From NCBI GenBank assembly GCA_017626355.1, contig JAGAIY010000028.1, positions 1 to 47,485 on the forward strand: a DNA stretch of 47,485 nt. Direction: 5' to 3'. Shown piece after piece: positions 35,320-42,742 of this stretch (position 1 is the first letter of the stretch; each line of letters begins with the position of its first letter). The notes beneath the pieces are model-generated. The model was not told the DNA's origin. It did no database searches and saw only the letters and a list, made by a program, of their open reading frames with translations. This stretch comes from Bacteroidales bacterium (GTDB taxonomy: Bacteria > Bacteroidota > Bacteroidia > Bacteroidales > UBA932). Made by a program: the position numbers and the translations under genes.

Positions 35320-35931
35320 ATGCGCAATGAACCACGACTTTTGAGCTATCTTCATGCAGACCTGATTGAAGCAGGCTGCGACGAAGCCGGAAGAGGCCCG
35401 CTGGCCGGTCCGGTCTTCGCTGCTGCAGTCATACTTCCGAAAGACTTCCATCATCCACTGCTGAACGATTCCAAGAAAATGACCGAAAAGGCACGCGAGA
35501 CACTCCGTCCGATCATCGAACGGGAAGCCGTCGCATGGGCTGTGGAAGAGGTCAGCGCCGAGGAGATCGACACGATCAACATCCTCAATGCATCCATCAC
35601 AGGCATGCAGAGGGCCGTCCGCAGGCTGGGTGTAAAGCCGGAATATCTGCTGATCGACGGCAACAAGTTCAAGCCGTTTGACGGCTATCAGTATCAGTGC
35701 GTTGTGAAAGGTGACGGAAAATTCGCATCGATCGCGGCCGCTTCCGTCCTGGCGAAGACCTACAGGGACGAATACATGAGAAAGCTGGCGCAGGAATACC
35801 CGCAGTACGGATGGGAAAGGAACATGGGATATCCGACCAAGGAACATATCGAGGCCATAATCGAGCACGGGTATACTCCTCACCACCGGAAGAGCTTCCA
35901 TCTGAAACAACTGGAACCGACATTGTTTTAG
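35320..35931 (+). CDS. rnhB: Ribonuclease HII
   Basis: A 203-residue enzyme that cuts the RNA strand of RNA-DNA hybrids and starts removal of single ribonucleotides from DNA. Motifs: 'EAGCDEAGRGPLAGPV' (residues about 17-32) with the first Asp-Glu of the metal site, 'LNDSKKMT', 'LLIDGN' with a third acidic residue, and 'ASIAAASVLAKTYRDEYM' with the last Asp. The start at 35320 gives the usual N-terminal length; a GTG at 35305 would lie within the promoter. It is of normal length. Confidence 0.97.
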   Translation: MRNEPRLLSYLHADLIEAGCDEAGRGPLAGPVFAAAVILPKDFHHPLLNDSKKMTEKARETLRPIIEREAVAWAVEEVSAEEIDTINILNASITGMQRAVRRLGVKPEYLLIDGNKFKPFDGYQYQCVVKGDGKFASIAAASVLAKTYRDEYMRKLAQEYPQYGWERNMGYPTKEHIEAIIEHGYTPHHRKSFHLKQLEPTLF

Positions 35932-35934
35932 ATT

Positions 35935-35975
35935 CCTCCACTCCCTGCGGTCGGTCGGAATGACAAGAAAACAAC
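35935..35975. repeat. Short intergenic repeat fragment (TCGGAATGAC type)
   Basis: The stretch from 35935 ('ATTCCTCCACTCCCTGCGGT' and then 'CGGTCGGAATGAC') has the form of degenerate palindromic repeats in which both ends read ATTCC/GGAAT. It fills most of the rnhB-dpp7 spacer. The assignment rests on appearance only. Confidence 0.4.
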
Positions 35976-35989
35976 AACAATGATTTAAT

Positions 35990-38137
35990 ATGAAGAAGAT
36001 TATCAGCATCATCACAGCGATGACAATTTTCGCCGGCAGCGTTTTCGCTGACGAGGGCATGTGGCTTCTGCCGCTTCTCGAGAAGATGAACGGAAAGGCG
36101 ATGAAGGAACTGGGCTGCGAGCTCACTCCAAAACAGATCTATGACATCAACCACACTTCGCTCAAGGACGCGATCGTGCAGTTCGGAGGCGGATGTACAG
36201 GCGAAATCGTCTCTGCAGAAGGTCTCCTGCTGACCAACCACCACTGCGGATACGGCAACATCCAGAAGCTCAGCACCGTGGAGCATGACTACCTCAAGGA
36301 CGGTTATTGGGCGATGAACCGCAGTGAGGAGCTTCCTTGCGAAGGACTCACCGTGACATTCCTCGAGTACATGCAGGATGTGACCAAGGCCCTTGAGAAG
36401 GCAGAAAAGAAGGCAAGAAAGGAATTCAAGGATGACGAAGCAAAGGTGATGAAGGCCGTGAACCAGGCCGCTGAAAACCTCATCAACGAGGCAAAGAAGA
36501 ACAACCCTCATTGCTCGGTCGACATCCAGTCATTCTACAACAGCAATGTATATTACCTCATCGTATACAAGACATATGAGGACGTCCGTTTCGTAGGCGC
36601 ACCGCCTTCATCGATCGGAAAGTTCGGCGCCGACACCGACAACTGGATGTGGCCGCGCCACACCGGTGACTTCTCTATGTTCCGCGTATACATGGCACCT
36701 GACGGATCGCCTGCAGAATATGCACCGGAGAATGTGCCGCTCAAGGCAAAGAACCATCTTAAAATATCAATGAGCGGTGTCCAGGAGGGCGATTACACCA
36801 TGATCATGGGTTATCCGGGACGTACCACACGCTTCCAGACTTCGCCCGAGCTCAAGTTCCAGATCGAGCAGAACGACATCCGCATCGCAGCACGCACAAT
36901 CCGCCAGGATGTGATGCTTGAGGACATGCTTGCCGACCCGAAGGTGAAGATCCAGTATGCAAGCAAATATTCAGGTTCGTCGAACGGCTGGAAGAAGTGG
37001 CAGGGAATGAAGCTCGCCTTCGACAAGCTCGACATCATCGGCCGCGCAGAGCAGGAAGAGGCTGAATTCACAAAGTGGGTGAACGCAAAGAAGAAGCGTC
37101 AGGAGAAATACGGCACAGCAGTCCAGGACCTCGCAAACAGCGTTGAGGCCGGAAGAGATGCCAACAATGCATTCACAAAGGCATTTGAAAGCGTCTACAA
37201 GATAGAGCTCACTAACTTCGCGCTCACCATGAACATCCTTGCGTCAAGAGCAATCAGAAACGGAAAGGATACGACAGCAGCGCTCGAGGAGGCTTACAAT
37301 GCTATCGCAGCCCAGTATGCAGACTATTCTGTAGGCACCGACAGAAAGGTTGCCAAGGCCCTCATGAAGCATTACCGCGACATCGCCAAGCCGGAGAACT
37401 ACCTCAAGAATCTGCCGGAGGATTTCGCCACAATGGACATCGATGCATTCGTTGACAGCATGTTCGACAACAGCGCATTCACATCTGCCGAGACTCTCAA
37501 GGCTGCCATCGCCGAGAAGGGAACCGGCATTTTCGAGGATCCTGCCGTGAAGACAGGAATGTCCATCTATAACGAGTGCCTGCAGGCGCAGATGCTCACA
37601 ATGGCCTCTGAAGAGGCTCTTGCAAAGGCCAGACAGGTCTATACCGCAGGTCTTCTCGAGTGGAAGGATGGCGAGCCGTCATATCCGGACGCAAACTTCA
37701 CCATGAGATATACATATGGTACAGTCGGAGGATATTCTCCAAAGGATGCTGTGGTCTACAAGCACTACACCACCCTCGACGGAGTCATGGAGAAGGAAGA
37801 TCCGGACAATTGGGAATTCGTGGTACCGGAGAAGCTTAAGGAACTCTGGAAGAACAAGGACTATGGTCAGTACGGTACTGCTGACGGCAAAATGGTGACA
37901 TGTTTCCTCAGCAACAATGACATCACAGGAGGAAACTCGGGAAGCCCGATCATGAACGCACGCGGCGAGCTCATCGGCCTCGCGTTCGACGGAAACTGGG
38001 AGTCAATGAGCAGCGACGTGATGTTCGAGCCTGATCTCCAGCGCTGCATCAACGTGGACATCCGCTATGTCCTCTTCATCATCGACAAGTTCGGAGGAGC
38101 AGGACATCTGGTAGATGAAATGGATATTGTCAGATAG
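35990..38137 (+). CDS. dpp7: S46-family dipeptidyl peptidase, Dpp7 type
   Basis: A 715-residue periplasmic serine peptidase that releases dipeptides from peptide N-termini, part of the amino-acid supply of Bacteroidetes. A signal peptide ends at 'GSVFA'. The catalytic triad is in place at His85 ('LTNHHCGYGN'), Asp227 ('WPRHTGDFSMF') and Ser650 ('GGNSGSPIM'). Eighteen residues after the Ser stands Gly668 ('AFDGNWES'). In Dpp11 this place is Arg and selects Asp/Glu; Gly is the Dpp7 form, which prefers hydrophobic residues. Spacers on both sides carry degenerate repeats. Confidence 0.95.
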   Translation: MKKIISIITAMTIFAGSVFADEGMWLLPLLEKMNGKAMKELGCELTPKQIYDINHTSLKDAIVQFGGGCTGEIVSAEGLLLTNHHCGYGNIQKLSTVEHDYLKDGYWAMNRSEELPCEGLTVTFLEYMQDVTKALEKAEKKARKEFKDDEAKVMKAVNQAAENLINEAKKNNPHCSVDIQSFYNSNVYYLIVYKTYEDVRFVGAPPSSIGKFGADTDNWMWPRHTGDFSMFRVYMAPDGSPAEYAPENVPLKAKNHLKISMSGVQEGDYTMIMGYPGRTTRFQTSPELKFQIEQNDIRIAARTIRQDVMLEDMLADPKVKIQYASKYSGSSNGWKKWQGMKLAFDKLDIIGRAEQEEAEFTKWVNAKKKRQEKYGTAVQDLANSVEAGRDANNAFTKAFESVYKIELTNFALTMNILASRAIRNGKDTTAALEEAYNAIAAQYADYSVGTDRKVAKALMKHYRDIAKPENYLKNLPEDFATMDIDAFVDSMFDNSAFTSAETLKAAIAEKGTGIFEDPAVKTGMSIYNECLQAQMLTMASEEALAKARQVYTAGLLEWKDGEPSYPDANFTMRYTYGTVGGYSPKDAVVYKHYTTLDGVMEKEDPDNWEFVVPEKLKELWKNKDYGQYGTADGKMVTCFLSNNDITGGNSGSPIMNARGELIGLAFDGNWESMSSDVMFEPDLQRCINVDIRYVLFIIDKFGGAGHLVDEMDIVR

Positions 38138-38139
38138 AT

Positions 38140-38280
38140 TGCCACGTCGCTCCGCTCCTCGCAATGACGTATCACACGTCATCCTGACACATTGACGTAT
38201 ACACATCATCCTGAGGAGGAACGACAACATATCACACATCATCCTGAGGAGGAACGAAGTTCCGACGTGAGGATCTCTTA
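38140..38280. repeat. Cluster of degenerate tandem repeats (CATCATCCTGAGG units)
   Basis: A 24-base unit (ACACATCATCCTGAGGAGGA plus ACGA) occurs exactly twice, at 38201-38224 and 38234-38257, with a 33-base period; a diverged copy precedes it near 38173 ('CACACGTCATCCTGA'). 'GCCACGTCGCTCCGCTCCTC' and 'GCAATGAC' at 38141-38168 is another common intergenic repeat form. The cluster fills the dpp7-mrp spacer. Confidence 0.65.
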
Positions 38281-38287
38281 TTATAGA

Positions 38288-39355
38288 ATGATTATGACAG
38301 AAAACAACATAAAACAGTGGCTCCAGGAGGTGGAGCACCCTGCAAAGGGAGACAAGAATATAGTGGAGCTGGGAATGGTGGAAAACGTGGAAGTCGGAGA
38401 AGGTTCTGTGACCGTGACCCTTGCATTCGCCAGGCACCGCGACCCCCTCGCGGAATACCTCATCGGCAGCGCGAAAGCAGCGATAATCAGGAATGCCCCT
38501 GCCGGAACAAAGGTAGAGATCAAGACCATCATCAAGGATGAAGCACCTAAGAAGAAGCCTGGCCTGGATCTCGGATTCGAGGAACTCTCCGAAGTAAAGC
38601 ACATAATCGGAATCGCTTCAGGAAAGGGAGGAGTAGGAAAATCTACAGCAGCAGTCAATCTCGCTGTAGCCCTCGCCCGCCTCGGTTACAAGGTCGGACT
38701 CGCCGACGCTGATGTGTACGGCCCGTCTGTTCCAAAGATGACGGCAACAGAGGCAGAAATGCCTGACGCCATCCTGGAAGGCGAAAAGGAGACCATCATG
38801 CCGCTCGAGAAATATGGTGTGAAATGGATGTCCATCGGATATTTCGCAAAGCCTGAACAGGCACTCATCTGGAGAGGCCCGATGGCATGCAACGCATTGA
38901 AGCAGATGATATTGCAGGTTCGTTGGGGAGAGCTCGACTTCCTTCTCATCGACATGCCTCCGGGAACGGGCGACATCCACATCAGCCTCGTACATGACAT
39001 CCCGATGGAAGGTGCGGTCATCGTCAGCACACCGCAGGACGTGGCACTCGCAGACGTCGAAAAGGGCGTGAACATGTTCCGTAACGAGAGCGTGAACAAG
39101 CCTATCTTCGGCCTCATCGAGAACATGGCATGGTTCACTCCAGCCGAGCATCCGGATGAGAAATACTACATCTTCGGACAGGGTGGAGGACAGCGCATGG
39201 CCGAAAAATACGGAATTCCTCTTCTCGGACAGATCCCTATAGTCCAGAGCATCCGCGAGGGCGGAGACGCAGGTGAACCTGCCGCACTCTCATCACGCCC
39301 TGACGGCCTCGCTTTCATAGCGCTCGCCGAAAAGCTGGCCGGACTACTCTCCTGA
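38288..39355 (+). CDS. mrp: Mrp/NBP35-family iron-sulfur carrier ATPase
   Basis: A 355-residue cytoplasmic P-loop ATPase that holds and transfers iron-sulfur clusters. Residues 1-80 are the MIP18/DUF59 domain, followed by the deviant Walker A 'ASGKGGVGKST' (near residue 105), 'ADADVYGPSVPKM', 'LLIDMPPGTGD' and 'STPQDVALADVEKG'. The CxxC pair of E. coli Mrp is missing; the place reads 'ENMAWFTPAEHPDEKYYIFG', the usual Bacteroidetes form. ATG 38288 and ATG 38294 are both possible starts. The frame is open further upstream, but that part only translates the tandem repeats. A weak hairpin (39359-39390) follows. Confidence 0.93.
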   Translation: MIMTENNIKQWLQEVEHPAKGDKNIVELGMVENVEVGEGSVTVTLAFARHRDPLAEYLIGSAKAAIIRNAPAGTKVEIKTIIKDEAPKKKPGLDLGFEELSEVKHIIGIASGKGGVGKSTAAVNLAVALARLGYKVGLADADVYGPSVPKMTATEAEMPDAILEGEKETIMPLEKYGVKWMSIGYFAKPEQALIWRGPMACNALKQMILQVRWGELDFLLIDMPPGTGDIHISLVHDIPMEGAVIVSTPQDVALADVEKGVNMFRNESVNKPIFGLIENMAWFTPAEHPDEKYYIFGQGGGQRMAEKYGIPLLGQIPIVQSIREGGDAGEPAALSSRPDGLAFIALAEKLAGLLS

Positions 39356-39358
39356 CCG

Positions 39359-39390
39359 GTGCAACATAAAAACGCTGTTTTATAGCGCAC
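39359..39390. terminator. Possible weak terminator hairpin behind mrp
   Basis: GTGC-aac-ATAAAA (39359-39371) and TTTTAT-agc-GCAC (39378-39390) form an interrupted stem with 10 of 13 matching positions and a 6-base loop. No T-run follows on the plus strand. It lies between mrp and the GH43-like gene. Confidence 0.3.
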
Positions 39391-39432
39391 CACTCACGGA
39401 AAAAAAGCATAAAATCAATCAGACACGAGCTA

Positions 39433-40593
39433 ATGAAAAACATCTTCAGACTTGTCGTTGCGGCATCTTTGGCAGCCGCAGCATTCTCATGCGCTGACAG
39501 CAACAGTGCGAAGGAAGAAACCAGGACTATCATTGAACCGGGCGAACAGGCACCTCTCGCCGATCCGGGCCAGAACAATTTCGGAGGCCCGGTAAACAGG
39601 GACACCACCGGATGGGCAGCAAGAAGAAAGGCCATGATGGAGGAAATGAACAGGATCAGGACACAGCACTTCAATGACCTGGCCATGAGCGACCCTTTCA
39701 TCATCCCTGACCCCAAGACCCAGACATATTATCTGACAAGCACAGGCGGAAGACTCTACAAGAGCAAGGACCTCGTATGGTGGGAAGGCCCGTACAACAT
39801 CATAGACATAGAAGGGACATGGCTCAAGACCGGAGGTGGTCCGGCTGCGGCGGAGATCCACAAGATCGGAGATTACTACTATTATGCAGGTACATGGAAC
39901 GACCACAACGACCTCATCCAGCAGGTTCCAAGACGCTACAATGTTCCTCACAACCAGACTTACCTCCTCCGTTCGAAGAACATCGAAGGACCATACGAAG
40001 TGTTCACCGAGGATCCGGACTACGACTGGCAGCCTCGCGAATGGGACTGTATCGACGGAACCCTTTACGAAGAGGACGGAAAGATATATATGATCTTCGT
40101 GCATGAGTGGACACAGATCATCGACGGAACGATGGACTACATCGAGCTCTCAAGCGATCTTTCAAGGACAGTTTCGGAATGGCCTGTCACAATGTTCCGC
40201 GCCACCGAGAACCCTTCTGTAGGCGAGATGAACAGTCTCGGAGAGGCGACATTCGGCCGCAAGCTTCCGGGATGGGTGACCGACGGCCCACAGATGTTCC
40301 GCACCCAGACAGGAAAGCTCGGAATGCTCTGGTCCGGCTGGGGCAAGGAGCGTTATCTCCAGCTCGTATGTTATTCTGAATCAGGCACTATTGCAGGTCC
40401 ATGGATCCAGGAGCCGGAGCCGTTCCTCGGCAACAATTCAGGCCATGGAATGCTCTTCAGGACATTCGAAGGCAAGCTCATTTACCTCGTTCATCATGCT
40501 GAAGGCAAAGGCCCGAGGAAACCGCAGTACTGGAACGTAGAAGATTCGGGAGATAAGCTCGTGCTCCTCGACCAGATAATTCTTGAAAAATAA
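39433..40593 (+). CDS. GH43-like glycosidase, lipoprotein
   Basis: A 386-residue lipoprotein (Cys20 in 'AAFSC'). After a linker of about 60 residues a five-bladed propeller of the GH43 type is recognisable: 'SDPFIIPDPKTQTYYLTST' with the base Asp87, 'WDCIDGTLYEEDGKIYMIF' with Asp208, and 'VTDGPQMFRTQTGKLGMLWS' where the general acid is expected. That position reads Asp284 instead of the usual Glu. The gene is followed after 7 bases by the GH10 xylanase, so a xylosidase or arabinofuranosidase role on xylan is likely. It is only distantly similar to the GH43 enzyme at 17774-19348. Confidence 0.85.
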   Translation: MKNIFRLVVAASLAAAAFSCADSNSAKEETRTIIEPGEQAPLADPGQNNFGGPVNRDTTGWAARRKAMMEEMNRIRTQHFNDLAMSDPFIIPDPKTQTYYLTSTGGRLYKSKDLVWWEGPYNIIDIEGTWLKTGGGPAAAEIHKIGDYYYYAGTWNDHNDLIQQVPRRYNVPHNQTYLLRSKNIEGPYEVFTEDPDYDWQPREWDCIDGTLYEEDGKIYMIFVHEWTQIIDGTMDYIELSSDLSRTVSEWPVTMFRATENPSVGEMNSLGEATFGRKLPGWVTDGPQMFRTQTGKLGMLWSGWGKERYLQLVCYSESGTIAGPWIQEPEPFLGNNSGHGMLFRTFEGKLIYLVHHAEGKGPRKPQYWNVEDSGDKLVLLDQIILEK

Positions 40594-40600
40594 CCATACC

Positions 40601-41770
40601 ATGTCAGCAATATCATTCAGGGAGCAGTCGGCAAGGCTGCTCCTGTTTTCAGCGATTGTGGCCATGATCTCCGCATCATGCACATCGGTCAATACGGAAA
40701 CCACATTGAAGGACGCATACGCCGACAGTTTCATGATCGGATGTGCTGTGAATCCTCTTCACACCGGAGGCCATCTGGAACAGGCTACAGACCTTATTCT
40801 GGAGCATTTCAACGCCATTTCTCCAGAGAACTGCCTGAAGCCGGAGGCCGTGCAGCCGAGGCCGGGAGTATGGACATTCGATGATGCGGATGAGTTCGTG
40901 AAGTTCGGAGAGGAACATGATCTCTGGATGCTCGGACATACCCTCGTATGGCACAACCAGACGCCTTCGTTCTATTGGGAGAAACCTGACGGCACACCAA
41001 AGACACGTGAGGAGCTGATCGAGACCATGAGGGCACATATCAAAACTGTGGCCGGCAGATATGCAGGCAGAATCGATGCATGGGATGTCGTGAACGAGAT
41101 CATCGGAGAGTTCGGAGAATACCGCAACAAGGGCTGGGTGAAGGCATTCGGAGGAGACGGATATGAAGTCGTAAGGAATGCATTCATATTCGCCGACAGA
41201 TACGCGCCGGATGCAGAGCTTTACTACAATGACTTCAACGTATGGAGACCGGCCCATGTCGACGGCATCGTGACCATGGTCAGGAAACTTCAGAAGGAAG
41301 GCATCAGGATAGACGGAGTCGGCATCCAGGCACACTGGGGGCTGAATTATCCCAAGACAGAATATATCGAGCATGCCATCGACACACTACACTCCCTCGG
41401 CGTAAAGGTCATGATCACGGAGCTTGACGTCGATGTGCTTCCTATAACAAGAGAAGGGCAGGTCATAGGACAATCGCTGACCGATCCGCTCTACCAGCAT
41501 GAGGAGTTCGAGGAGTATCTCGACCCTTACAAGGATGGTCTTCCAACAGAAGTCGAGGAGCAGCTGGCCGACAGATATGAGGAACTATTCCGGATATTCT
41601 ACAACAGGCGCGACAAGATCGACCGCGTGACCCTTTGGGGACTCACCGACGATTCATCATGGAAAAACGGCTATCCTGTACCGGGCAGGACCAACTACCC
41701 TCTCCTCTGGAACAGGGACTACACCCCGCACAAGGCACTGCAGTCGGTCCTGGAGGTCCCGGTGAAATAG
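40601..41770 (+). CDS. GH10 endo-beta-1,4-xylanase, lipoprotein
   Basis: A 389-residue enzyme that cuts the xylan backbone. The signal peptide ends in a lipobox 'ISASC' (Cys27), so it is anchored, probably at the surface or in the periplasm. The GH10 barrel covers the rest: 'GHTLVWHNQTPSF', acid/base Glu166 in 'WDVVNEII', 'YYNDFNVW', 'GVGIQAHWGL' and nucleophile Glu274 in 'VMITELDVD', then 'TLWGLTDDSSWKNG'. No carbohydrate-binding insert is seen, so it is a simple GH10. It forms a two-gene unit with the GH43-like lipoprotein in front. The ATG at 40601 opens the signal peptide. Confidence 0.95.
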   Translation: MSAISFREQSARLLLFSAIVAMISASCTSVNTETTLKDAYADSFMIGCAVNPLHTGGHLEQATDLILEHFNAISPENCLKPEAVQPRPGVWTFDDADEFVKFGEEHDLWMLGHTLVWHNQTPSFYWEKPDGTPKTREELIETMRAHIKTVAGRYAGRIDAWDVVNEIIGEFGEYRNKGWVKAFGGDGYEVVRNAFIFADRYAPDAELYYNDFNVWRPAHVDGIVTMVRKLQKEGIRIDGVGIQAHWGLNYPKTEYIEHAIDTLHSLGVKVMITELDVDVLPITREGQVIGQSLTDPLYQHEEFEEYLDPYKDGLPTEVEEQLADRYEELFRIFYNRRDKIDRVTLWGLTDDSSWKNGYPVPGRTNYPLLWNRDYTPHKALQSVLEVPVK

Positions 41771-41803
41771 AAGCACTATTCTTATTATTGGATATGACGT
41801 AAA

Positions 41804-42295
41804 TTATTCTGCCTGCAGAACAATACCTCCTGGATCCTTATTACCGTCAACATCAGCAAAGAGTAGAGCTATTCCCCTGACAGACTGAAAAAATACCATC
41901 GCTGAATCAACATTTGTAATCGAACATTCATATGTCTGACTGTCAATCTGCAATACTTGCAGCCAATCTAACGGCAGAACCGCATCATAAGGATAGGCTC
42001 CCTTTTTATTGTTCGATTCAAGTTCAAGGACATCACAAGTCGGATTAAAATAACTGATAGCATACAAATAAGTCGGAGTCTCTGTCTTGACCGTAAAATC
42101 AAATTTAAAATCTTTTATTGCCTGCACATCGATCAAGAAGTTTGGATCTTTATCTTCCATGCCCTCAACATACGCAACCACAGTACCGATATTACCTACC
42201 ACCTCATCATTCACCACCTCATCTATATCATTGCTCGACTGACATCCCGCCACCACTATTGCGGCAGCAAGGAGATTTGTGAAAAAAGCTCTCAT
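41804..42295 (-). CDS. Lipoprotein of unknown function
   Basis: A 163-residue lipoprotein. The start is set at 42295, where the signal peptide begins (MRAFFTNLLAAAIVVAGC, Cys18); the frame is open upstream but that part has no signal and unlikely composition. The mature protein is acidic and beta-rich, with 'NIGTVVAYVEGMEDKDPNFLIDVQ' near its start and 'GIALLFADVDGNKDPGGIVLQAE' at the end. No family recognised. It is AT-richer than the xylanase gene it faces. A -7 box stands upstream. Confidence 0.8.
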   Translation of the reverse strand: MRAFFTNLLAAAIVVAGCQSSNDIDEVVNDEVVGNIGTVVAYVEGMEDKDPNFLIDVQAIKDFKFDFTVKTETPTYLYAISYFNPTCDVLELESNNKKGAYPYDAVLPLDWLQVLQIDSQTYECSITNVDSAMVFFQSVRGIALLFADVDGNKDPGGIVLQAE

Positions 42296-42319
42296 ATCTA
42301 TGCTAATATATATCCGCTC

Positions 42320-42327
42320 CAAATTTA
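42320..42327 (-). promoter_or_regulatory. -7 promoter box of the lipoprotein gene (TAAATTTG)
   Basis: TAAATTTG on the minus strand lies 24 bases before the ATG at 42295. A TTG is found 18 bases upstream, slightly short of the usual spacing. Confidence 0.45.
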
Positions 42328-42709
42328 AAAAAAAATACACAACTACAACCATGTGTGCAATATTTGTCCTCGACGAAACATCCGCTGCTTCATTCTCCTC
42401 CGTCGGGACCGATGTACCAAGAAAATACTGATCCATGATACATCACCCCCGGAAAACGGGTTCAGATGGCCCATTGGACAAAACGTGCCATCCGTAAAAA
42501 GCTTCATTTTACGGACGAATGGCATGATTTAGTGGCTGCCATCCGTAAATATGGCGTTTTTGCGGACGGCCACGCTCTCCCCGTTCGCGACACAGGATTC
42601 TTAGCCGGAAAGGGTGTGTCGGTAGAGAACATCATGCTTGACGACTGTTCAATTGCGCCGGATGACAGTTGGGGGGGACAGTTAAGATTACACGGTTGTG
42701 ATTTTTTAC

Positions 42710-42717
42710 TATCTTTG
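42710..42717 (+). promoter_or_regulatory. -7 promoter box of the MATE transporter gene (TATCTTTG)
   Basis: TATCTTTG ends 25 bases before the ATG at 42743. No TTTG was found at the usual distance upstream. Confidence 0.5.
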
Positions 42718-42742
42718 CGGCCGTTTTCAGTTAGTGTAGTGT

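Larger units (their letters stand above)
42296..42742. other. Intergenic region with two related hairpins and two divergent promoters
   Basis: This 447-base spacer holds no convincing gene. A -7 box for the lipoprotein lies at 42320-42327 (minus) and one for the MATE gene at 42710-42717 (plus). In between, GCCATCCGTAAA occurs twice, at 42487-42498 and 42538-42549, and each copy starts a hairpin with an inverted partner (42507-42523 and 42558-42570). A 96-codon open frame at 42466-42756 only translates these hairpins and the MATE promoter. Confidence 0.6.

Noticed and set aside
35161-36126. 321-codon open frame on the minus strand across the XRE gene, rnhB and dpp7
   Set aside because: It crosses three genes with recognised motifs and spans their promoters; composition is shadow-like.
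38201-38257. CRISPR array
   Set aside because: Only two exact 24-base copies and one diverged copy with a 33-base period; spacers would be 9 bases and no cas gene is near.
38192-38287. N-terminal extension of Mrp starting at 38192
   Set aside because: The extra 32 residues repeat 'HHPEEER' because they translate the intergenic tandem repeats; the Mrp fold begins at 38288.
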